A DNA stretch of 64,000 bases from Cubamyces lactineus (lineage: Eukaryota > Basidiomycota > Agaricomycetes > Polyporales > Polyporaceae). Below, piece by piece: positions 34,976 through 43,228 of the stretch. The notes beneath the pieces were generated by a model. That model was not told where the DNA came from. It did not search any database and saw nothing but the letters and a program-made list of their open reading frames with translations. The stretch covers positions 124,001-188,000 of the forward strand of contig JACDTU010000024.1 of the NCBI GenBank assembly GCA_022376465.1. Direction: 5' to 3'. The position numbers and the translations under genes are program-made. Positions within the stretch are counted from its first letter, which is position 1; the number at the start of each line of letters is the position of its first letter.

Positions 34976-35717
34976 CTAGAAGCGGACCTCAAGTTGCGGG
35001 AACCAACGGAGCCTCCCGTCCGCGCCGGTGCTTCGACGGATCGCAACGACGTACAGGTTCTCGTAACCGACCTCTGCGTCGGGTGGGGCGACTTCTCCGG
35101 GACCCACGACGTCCCTCAGCTTGACTTTCGTTCCCTGAAAGACGGCAATGTGGATATTCTGACAATGCGCGTGTGTGCCTTATTCACTTACTATTCGGCC
35201 GTAGCTCTTGATCCACCCATCATACTGCTTGCGTATGATGTGGGTGAGCATGTGAGCCACCGTGAAGCCGGGTTCCGGTGGGTACTTGGTCGACACATAG
35301 ATCTCGGTCCCTCGTTGGCTGGGAAACTGCAGCGCATCCCCGGCCGCAAGCGTCATAGTAAGTCATCGAAGCTGTTGCGGGCAGGTCTACTAGATCACTC
35401 ACGTATCCCCTGTGGACACAGAGCCGCTTCCCGCCGACGAGGTCGTCAATGCACTTCGCGGCGTCCTCGACCTTGCGTGTGATCGTCTCGCTGGGCATCT
35501 GCTTAAACAGCGACTCGCACAGGATAATCTGCAGGCCTGACTCTCCGGACACTATAATAGGGATAGTGAACGCAGAGTCTACATCACGGGGAAGCGGAAC
35601 GGGGACACTTAGACCTGTCAATGAGATTCCTTTTGTTGCTTTATGGCGACGATCCGTTCGTACTTTCGACGGGCTAGATGTGGATACTGCGCCGTGGCCT
35701 ATGGGATACATACACAC
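34976..35717 (-). CDS. Novel paralog family member J (202 aa, 3 exons)
   Basis: Exons: 35717-35403, 35326-35192 and 35134-34976, all phase 0. Boxes: VPVPLPRDVDSAFTIPIIV, KVEDAAKCIDDLVGG, CVHRGY before intron 1, FTVAHMLTHIIRKQYDGW, LYVVAIRRSTG and the C-terminus LRWFPQLEVRF. Like copy G it starts without the small first exon and has WFP-LE, so it belongs to the diverged subgroup. It is tail-to-tail with the copper-fist gene (222 bp). Upstream, CCAAGCTCAC and ATCCAAGCGC echo the family promoter boxes. Function unknown. Confidence 0.76.
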
Positions 35718-36180
35718 ATAGTACCGTTGTCAATACACGTCGATTATCATGTACTAAGTTGACCGCCCCTACCCGTAGCCACGGTTCGACCTGGTTCTAC
35801 GAGCGAAGAGGGGGTGCGGGGATTCAAAACAGGAGCGGGATACGGGTTAGACATATCTGCGCTTGGATCAAAGTGAGCTTGGAGGGAGAGATTGTTCGGC
35901 CAGGGCCATGCTCCAACCGGGCCATATATACGTTCGGGGTGCGCTTTAGTTCGCTGTTTATGTGCAGCTTTGACTGCCTATTGTCGACCGAAACGGGACG
36001 CCAATGCCGGCCGCGAAGGGACAGTGCTGGCGGGACTCTTTGACTGCCGATGGCGATTTAGCCACAGAGCGCCAGCTTGCGGCTGCTGCGCTTTGTTCGA
36101 GACAAAGCAGCGGCTGCACGCTTTGAGGAGTATCTCGGGACGTTCTTCCCCTTCCTTCGATGTGTGAAGCGGTGCTGGGG
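35718..36180. other. Upstream region of copy J, LINE boundary
   Basis: Holds the presumed promoter of copy J (TATATACG near 35930, read on minus as CGTATATATGG) and the unclear 5' edge of the LINE remnant. No gene supported. Confidence 0.35.
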
Positions 36181-37080
36181 TAAGAACAATATGGCAGGGC
36201 AGAGATAGACGGCAGCATGCCATCGAAGAACTTCGCCGGGCTGACAGCGAAGCTCCGGCGTCGTCACGCTGCCCTCCTCATCCAGTTCCGTACTAACCAC
36301 GTTCCGCTTCAGGCCTACCTCATGCGCATTGGGAAAGCTGACTCCGCAGCATGCCCGACCTGTGGAGCTGCGGCGGAAACGGTCGCACACTTTCTCCTCG
36401 CGTGCCCTCCATCGTGCAGTGCACTACCGCCCGCTCGGGTTTTCCGGCCGCAATCTGAAGACATTGCTGAACAGCAAGGAAGCCATCCGCCCCCTCTTTG
36501 ACTACGTCCATGCTACTGGCCGCCTCCGCTCAAGCTTTGGGTCCCTCGACCTCCCGGATGAAGAGGATGGTGACGCAAGCAACTCTGGCAGCGACGATGA
36601 AGACGGCTAAGACCTCGCACGCAACACATCCTTCCGTTCAACCCCGAGCTCCCCTACGCTTACTTCTCACTCCTACATTTAGTTCCTCTTCTCTACGTAC
36701 CCGGCGCACTGTCCACATAACCTCCGCGTTGGGGCCGAGGGAGTTCCGACGCCGCGACGGTGTCAGCCGCGCGCGCGTACCCCTCCCGTGGCAAGAGGCT
36801 TATGCCCGGAAGCGCAACCGCTATCCAAAAGGGCGGTGAGGTTTAGAACTCGGTTCCCTGCCACCTAGTGGCCGGCGCGGTGTGGGCGGTGCAGCCCTTT
36901 CCTTTTCCTTACACTTCTTGGTCTCATTTATACCTACTCTACCTCTCTACTCTAGTCACGACTGGCGCTCGCGCCCCCCCCCACCCCCCCTACGTATGAC
37001 AGCTGACCGCCTGGTCGGTCTACCAGTACTTACACGCGCTACATCGCCTACCATAGGGCACGGCCCTGCAGGGCAATAAA
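36181..37080 (+). mobile_element. Truncated, frameshifted LINE (Tad-like) 3' end
   Basis: From about 36196 the frame reads IDGSMPSKNFAGLTAKLRRR, LIQFRTNHVPLQAYLMRIGK and CPTCGAAAETVAHFLLACP. This is the cysteine/histidine region after the reverse transcriptase and RNase H of basidiomycete LINEs. A stop lies in frame just upstream (36181) and a frameshift at about 36410-36450 moves the rest (GRNLKTLLNSKEAIRPLFDYVHATGR) into another frame, ending at 36610. The rest is noncoding with a C-run near 36975 and AATAAA at 37074. It is clearly dead. It sits between family copies J and I. The 5' limit is approximate. Confidence 0.75.
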
Positions 37081-37158
37081 CGAGGATTCAAAGAAAGAAC
37101 AATATGGCAGCATAATATTCAAGATCGAGAGTCTACAGTACAATTATGAGGCATGGGG

Positions 37159-38101
37159 CTACACACGTATTTCCAGCTGGAAGAAGTAACACCACATCCC
37201 GGTATATAGCCTCCGGCGCCGGATTGCAGTGGCATACATCGACGACCGAGTGACCGTACAGTTCTCCTGCGGCGAGATGTCATCTGCTCCGACGAAGTAC
37301 TGCAAGGTACGGTCACAGCGGTTGAGGGTGGCCTACGCGATAGCGGTCGAGTGAGCTATGGTCGTGCCCATGAGAGATTCGTCGTATTTTCGAGGTCGAC
37401 TCACCCAATGCCTGCGCTGCTTGACCAGCAAGAGCTCGATCAAATGGGCGAGCGTGAATCCCTGCGGGGGTGACTTGGGCGTCGGCATGGGTGTCATCTT
37501 TACTGTCGTCTCCGGAGCGAACTAGTGCAATAACGCCCACGGTCATTACCAGCTCCGGGACTGCGCTCGTGTAACGGACTCACGTAGACTCTCTGTGCCC
37601 AGATGACCGGCCCTGGAATTTCTTCGTCCAGGCACAGCGTCGCATCATCCACAAAGGCCGTAATTTGAACCAAGTTCGACTGGGTCCCCTGGAACTCCAG
37701 TTTCACGCCGGGTTGCCCAGAGGTGGTAAGATCGATCTTGAAAAGACCGTCAGTGTCTGGAGGAAGAGGAACCTGGTAATGGCGAGGCGGTGGAGGCACC
37801 CTGAAGGCCATCGGGCGCCAAACGATCTGCTGGTACAGTGCATCGAAGGCTTGCTGGTCGGAGGCCTCCCATTTCGCTACCTCGTCCATTTCTCTTTGGA
37901 GCAGTTCAGCTTCCTCAGCAGTCATGTCACATAGCTCTAACGCGCCCGCCGTATGCGACATAGCAACGGGAGTCGCTGTGCAGAATAGGGAGTAAGCCTT
38001 GGACAGTCGCAACATATAGTGACGGAATTATGACTGGTACCAGAGGGCGCTGCCCATTCCATGGCATAAGCGTCGTTGTTCTGGTATTCCTGTTGATTCA
38101 T
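37159..38101 (-). CDS. Novel paralog family member I (236 aa, 4 exons)
   Basis: Exons: 38101-38041, 37975-37584, 37521-37405 and 37299-37159, phases 1, 0, 0. Boxes: YQVPLPPDTDGLFKIDLTT, FVDDATLCLDEEIPG with VIWAQRVY before the intron, FTLAHLIELLLVKQRRHW, MYATAIRRRR and WCYFFQLEIRV. The acidic helix MTAEEAELLQREMDEVAKW matches that of copy H. Exon 4 is shorter than in other members. Function unknown. Confidence 0.8.
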
Positions 38102-38134
38102 TGGGGGCTTGGACGAGATGCGACGGGCAGTCTG

Positions 38135-38178
38135 CATATAAGTAGCAGTACGCTTTGAGTATGGTCAGCGGAGCTTTG
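38135..38178 (-). promoter_or_regulatory. Family-type promoter module of copy I
   Basis: Minus strand: CAAAGCTC (38178-38171), an 11-nt spacer, CTCAAAGCGT (38159-38150, a degenerate second box), TATATG (38140-38135); ATG at 38101. A second CAAAGCTA lies further upstream near 38210. Confidence 0.5.
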
Positions 38179-38940
38179 CTCTGGCTGTCCAGGAGCTATT
38201 GTAGCTTTGCGCGTCCAGTCCAACAATGCGGGACTCAGTCCAAGGGAAGCAATGCGTTCGCGGTTGTGATGATGAACCATGCTGAACTGTAAACGACTGG
38301 CAAACAAGTCGGACGCGTACTAGTGGCCGTCGCTGATGCCTGTGGCTTCTGCGTGACTATGAGCATCGTGTATGAATGATTCGGTAAGAACTTACCATGG
38401 TCGTTCTGGCACGTTCATATAGCCTTGTAGATGGTTGAAGAGGCATGGTGTCTTGAAAGTTCGGATCAGGAGTCTCTGGCCGGCTAGGGAGGAGCATACT
38501 GTCAGCTTGCACATATAGCAGGTCGGGCTTGAGTAAATGATATCTCTGCAAGCAAACACTCATGCAGATTAGAGGATAGCGCATCTATAGATTTATCGAT
38601 GATACAATACTTCTTACGCTCTTGATTATTGAGTAGGTCCATATCATCGGTAGTGACCGTCACGGTGGTCGGAAGAGGACTGCTTAGACGCCGGCGCGGA
38701 AGCTGTTTTGGGCGCGTCGCGTCGCGCCGCGCCGCGCTCCATGCGCGATGGCGCGCGAACGTACTCGAACATGCTCCTCGTCGCCGTCAACGTCGTCCAC
38801 GCTGCTCTTCGCGTCTACAGCTCTCCATACTTAACACATCTTGTGCAATCTAGTACAACGCGAACTTCGTTCATTGTCGACTCTTGACCCGCGCGAGCTC
38901 AACTACCTGTTCTTCCGCCCTACCCATATTCGTCGCCACC
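38179..38940. other. Intergenic, no firm gene
   Basis: A minus-strand frame at 38357-38584 and an ATG at about 38645 (MDLLNNQER) cannot be joined with normal intron sizes. CGCG-rich tracts near 38705-38740 probably belong to the Hikeshi promoter. Confidence 0.35.
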
Positions 38941-39653
38941 ATGTTCGGATGTCTAGTCGCGGGTCGCCTCCTCCAAACCAACCTACAACAGATCGACGAA
39001 ACGCACGCGATCTTTGAACTGCCCTCAGCGGGCTCTATCAACCACATCTGCGTATTCCTCCTGGGCACAGGTGAGTAGCGACTGTATCGCGAATCTGGAC
39101 ATGAAGCCGAGGCCGCTGCAGTACCATTCCCGGATGGATATGGGGCGACTGTACACTTTTTCTGGCCAGGGAAGGGCTTCCAACTGCTGGGCATGTAAGT
39201 ACATCAGCCGTGCGGGGTCGCGCGATCAGTTCTGACTTCCCTGCAAGGCTCTCAAACGAGAAGCCTTCAGCTATCTTCCGTTTGCGCGGCACGTATACCG
39301 CACAAACCACCAATACACACGCCGTCTTTTCGGGCGCTGCGTCAGACGCATCAGCATCAGACGTGACCGCGTTCCTAGGGCTCGCCATCGAGCCTCTACC
39401 ACAAATCATGCAAGAGGTCGCGGCCTTGCCTTCCGCCGTTGCGAAGGCGAACAACCCAACCGCGGACGCGACACTCATGGCGGAGCGCATAGTCAAGCAT
39501 CTGTTCAACTACGTATCAAGTTTCGTCGGTGGAAACCCTACGGCGTTGTCACCAGACTTCCTGGTGCCTATGGGCGTTATCGCGAAATGGTACGAGAGTT
39601 TCATGACAAAAGTGAGGAATACGGGAATAGGTTTCCTTGAACGAGAGGAGTAG
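38941..39653 (+). CDS. Hikeshi/OPI10 family protein (202 aa)
   Basis: Homolog of Hikeshi (nuclear import carrier for Hsp70 under heat stress) and yeast Opi10. Exons: 38941-39070, 39122-39194 and 39248-39653, phases 1 and 2. The whole family pattern is there: [69 protein letters not shown], a Q/A-rich loop, [19 protein letters not shown] and the C-terminal helix [15 protein letters not shown]. Length fits the family. Kozak context is good (CACCATG). Confidence 0.95.
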
Positions 39654-40254
39654 TATCAGTGTATATGGCGGATGAATGCAGGAAGGCAAGTTCTGACTAC
39701 TTCTTGCTGGATCTTTCAATGTCTGACAGTTGTTCAAGAACGAGCCAGTCTACAGCAGTAGTGTTCAGCATCGTTAGGGCCGTGTACGATCATGCTAGTG
39801 GAGAGATGTTTCTCGAGACTTCGTCGCCGCTGAATTCACAGCGATTCTATGTAGATGTCAACTTCGCCGGCGCTATGGAATACGCACCAAGCCAAGTACC
39901 AGTGGAACTTGCTACTGTCTGGTTCCTTGAAGCGACGTTTCTGGATTGCAACAGGGTACAGTGAGATCCTGGAGCTGACTGGCTGATTGACCTCGTAATG
40001 CCTGGTGTCTTGGTCGATCAGTTGGTCGACTATAACCGCCAAGCGAGTCCACCCCCCTACACCAACTACACCCGCCGTCGCGCCCAACTAATGCTTGTAT
40101 CGTTCTCTCACAAGTGGGCCAAGACATCGTCTACGGCAGGCCAGGTATGTATACATTTGACGGTGAGCCTCATACTACGGTCCAATCTACTGATCTCGCA
40201 ATCCCTCCTATGGACATGGAATCCGGTTCCGTCAGACGCGAGCAGGCTTTTGAC
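39654..40254. other. Hikeshi 3' flank, no supported gene
   Basis: An open frame at 39659-39964 follows directly but has no motif, and no splice partner was found. Possibly part of the older duplicated block that ends in the relic at 40255. Confidence 0.35.
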
Positions 40255-40512
40255 TCGAGTTTGCCCCTCAGTAGCTTCGACTTCTTAGAAGTATGTTTCC
40301 ATGCGCCGTCATCCGGCGCGCCCACGGAGAACGCCAAAGCAGTCGACGAGGAGCTGATGGCCGTACAGTCAGGTACGACGCGCGCGCTGGAGCTAGATCG
40401 TAAGAAGGGCGAAAGCATCTCTTGGGAGATTGTAGTCCCGGTCATGGCGCTAGATCCTCTTCTAGAGCCATTCGGAGACAAGATCGCGAGGAGTGAATAA
40501 CTCATCAAGGAT
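40255..40512 (+). pseudogene. Relic copy of the orphan gene at 21873-22991
   Basis: The frame reads SSFDFLE then GTATGT, matching SFDFSQ and the same splice donor of the orphan gene. After a shortened gap it reads AVDEELM, SGTTRALELDRKKGESISWE and DPLLEPFGDKIARSE, matching its exon 2. The next codon is TAA where the intact gene has AAG (Lys), and LIK follows before further decay. Only parts of exons 1-2 remain. Orientation is opposite to the parent. A broken duplicate is the simplest reading. Confidence 0.75.
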
Positions 40513-40708
40513 TGACCAGAGCGCTGTTGACGTATTCAGCGTTGCCACATGCTTTCCTACCGGCTCATGAATAGGCCAACTCTTGGATGAGTAAGTTGCA
40601 GAGGTGAGTGCCTGCCCTTATAGGTCACACTCTCCGCCTAATCCAGTGACAGATCGTCCGTGGGGACGACGATGTCAGTGGTGGTATTCCTTCTCGCGGT
40701 GGATGCTA

Positions 40709-41096
40709 CAGTCAAAAACCGTGCAACGCAACACCACCGTCCAACGCAACGCCTACCCGATTAGGGATATAAGCGCTTTATAAGCGCTCAAGTGTTGCAT
40801 TGGGCGATTTGCACTCTCACCTAGTTACAATGCTAAGAAATCAAGAGAAGAGCGTGAAATTTTGCATGGTAACATATAATAGCTCTGCGCATGGTATGCG
40901 GTTGAGAATAAATGAGAAAGCCGCTATAGCACTCCATGGCTGTCTGAACTCAGCTTGACGGTGCTAGGCGCTCACTGGCGCTCACACCGCGCAACGCAAC
41001 AGTTTCCGCGCTAAGACGGCGTTTATCAGCTGGAATATACTATATCGGGAAGGCGTTGCGTTGGGCGGTGGTGTTGCGTTGCACGGTTTTTGACTG
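40709..41096. mobile_element. 388-bp MITE with about 50-bp terminal inverted repeats, TA target site
   Basis: Left end CAGTCAAAAACCGTGCAACG (from 40709) is the reverse complement of the right end (to 41096). The match runs about 50 bp with two or three mismatches. TA stands directly outside both ends (40707-40708 and 41097-41098). There is no coding capacity. CAGT termini and TA duplication are typical of Tc1/mariner/pogo-type non-autonomous elements. The inside carries further GCAACGCAAC repeats. Confidence 0.9.
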
Positions 41097-41776
41097 TATA
41101 TGGCATTTTGAGAGCTTCCTCTACAACAAAGCCCATGTGGCAATTCACCTGTCATCAAGCATGTTAGGAGCGAAGCTTCGTGGTACGGTGAGAACAAGTC
41201 GCAAGGACTGATCGTCACTCAACAACATGACTCGGAGGGAGCGGACTGAACAAGCGCCAGTCTTGCAACTGTGGGCCATTTTGATCTCTTGTTACAGTGA
41301 GATGTAATACTTAGCGTCGAGTTGATCTCACATATCAGGTTTTTACAGCTGTATGCACCTTCATCCGAAAACGAGCCGCGGTACATGTCCAATGAAACTT
41401 GTGCTGATGCCTCGTTCCTGGCTTCTTCGACTGTTTGCAGAAGAACTGGCTGCTGCAGCTCAGGACTGTGAAGCATATACCGCACATTGAAAGCGGCGCT
41501 GGAAATTGAGGGTGCATGTTGCGCGGCATTCAGAACTCGATCGTAAGTGGCAGGTACTCACAGTGCATGCGTGCAGGCTGCTGATACCAGGGAAGCCGCC
41601 GTTTCTTTCATTCCGGGCCCCTTGCGTTGGCCTCATGTCACTTTTCTCCAGGCCCACGGTAGCTGCGGTAACTGCAAGCATGCGCAACAGGTCAGTTATA
41701 GTGCCGCTCATGCACCTGCTGTGATATTGTCTCCTCGAGCCTCAGGCGTTCTCCCTTGCCTACGCCCCCTTGTGTT
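41097..41776. other. Intergenic, no supported gene
   Basis: Minus-strand frames at 41219-41711 show no motif. This stretch separates the MITE from the BTB gene. Confidence 0.4.
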
Positions 41777-42901
41777 ATGCTCCCCATTGATAGATACTAC
41801 AACATGGCCATCGCTGGACCGCCCGCTTTCCCCGTCATCCGCGAGGTACCTCCCTACACGGACCCCTCTGCTGGAGACATCATAATCCGCACCGCAGACG
41901 GGGTCGATTTCCACGTCTCAAGAAGACGACTCGCCGTCCTCAGCTCGCGCTTGGAATGCTTGCTTCCGTCGACAGCCGTGTCGGATCCTAAATTCAAGCC
42001 GTCGATCAACGTCTCCGAGCTCAGCGCGGTGTGGGAGAAGTTCCTCCGCGTGTGTCTTGTGGACGAGGAGTGGCCCTACTCCTTGGACGACGTCTCCTCC
42101 TTGGTAGAGATCGGCCTCAAATACGGCATCCCCGCGATCGCTACGCGCGTGCGTTACGCCCTCGTCGAGCCTACGGCACTCGAAACGGAGCCGTGCCGGG
42201 TGTTCCTCATGGCTAGTGCGTACGGCCTGCCCGACGTTGCCCAGATCGCTGCTCGCCGTACCCTGCGCCTCCAGGCCATCGACCACGGGGCGTTCGACGC
42301 TCTCAAGGACGTCTCCGGCCTCGACTACCTGAAGCTTCTGCAGTACCGGAGCCGGTGTGGCGAAGTCGCGCGTTCTGTCGTGTCGGCGCCTCAGCAGGAC
42401 GGCAACGTCTTTCACCTTCCTGGCTGGATCGCGGAGCGTCCACAGCTCTGGTCGATGCTCGCCGTGACGTGCACCGGGAGGTGCGCGTCGGATACGCGCA
42501 CGGTCGCGGTGACGGAGGTAGAGGGCAAGCCAGCGACGGTCTACGTGAGCGTCCGCAACTCATGGATTGCGTACCTCGATGCGCTCGGAAAGACGCTGGA
42601 ACGCCGCCCGTGGGGACCCTGCGCTTTGGAGCCCGAGCTCCTTGAACCTGTCATCGCTCCCGCGGCCACGGCCTGTCCGGCCTGCGCGAAGTGTATCTTC
42701 CGGAACGCGATGGCCTTTGCGAAGACGGTGGAGGCGAGGATCGAGCAGGCCGTGGCAGAGGTGAGAGTGCTCATGTACGCACGCGATGCTGGCTTAACTG
42801 GGACCCCTCCAACAGGTCCACCTAACGGCGTGATGACTATGACCGTGACGGATTTCCCACTGATGCCGAGCTTGGAGCAACGTCCACCCAACGAGCTGTA
42901 A
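41777..42901 (+). CDS. BTB/POZ domain protein (about 365-374 aa, single exon)
   Basis: The N-terminal BTB domain reads GDIIIRTADGVDFHVSRRRLAVLSSRLECLL, then WEKFLRVCLVDEEWPYSLDDVSSLVEIGLKYGIPAIATRVRYALVE. This is the pattern of the large BTB families of Agaricomycetes. The C-terminal half is helical and has a CPACAKC cluster. Such proteins often act as dimerising adaptors, some with Cul3 ligases; the role here is unknown. Starts at 41777 (MLPID) and 41804 (MAIAG) are both possible. A divergent relative begins at 63174. Confidence 0.82.
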   Translation: MLPIDRYYNMAIAGPPAFPVIREVPPYTDPSAGDIIIRTADGVDFHVSRRRLAVLSSRLECLLPSTAVSDPKFKPSINVSELSAVWEKFLRVCLVDEEWPYSLDDVSSLVEIGLKYGIPAIATRVRYALVEPTALETEPCRVFLMASAYGLPDVAQIAARRTLRLQAIDHGAFDALKDVSGLDYLKLLQYRSRCGEVARSVVSAPQQDGNVFHLPGWIAERPQLWSMLAVTCTGRCASDTRTVAVTEVEGKPATVYVSVRNSWIAYLDALGKTLERRPWGPCALEPELLEPVIAPAATACPACAKCIFRNAMAFAKTVEARIEQAVAEVRVLMYARDAGLTGTPPTGPPNGVMTMTVTDFPLMPSLEQRPPNEL

Positions 42902-43228
42902 ACATGGTCTCTGAAGTGAATGCACCACGATATTCGTCCTTGTCAAAGGCGACGCATGCGATTCCCACACGCATATGACCCGGCGATGACCCGGGAGATT
43001 TGGCATCTACTACTTCCAATTTACTGACTGTTTCTCCTACCCGGGACGATTGTCTCTTTTAAATACTATAAGGTGAATCTTCAGTCAGATGTTGAGCCTG
43101 CCTCTCGCCAACGCGAGTAGTAGTACAAGATACTGAGTTATCTAAGTGAACTGTCTACTGATACAATAGCTACGCTACACTGAACTATGTTACATCTACT
43201 CTACATGGGCGCGAATCACGACTGAGAT
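42902..43228. other. Convergent 3' flanks
   Basis: Intergenic between the BTB gene (plus) and the coiled-coil gene (minus). No gene seen. Confidence 0.5.

Noticed and set aside
38357..38645. Possible small minus-strand gene starting MDLLNNQER
   Set aside because: Would need a 33-nt intron, shorter than any other here, and the product has no motif.
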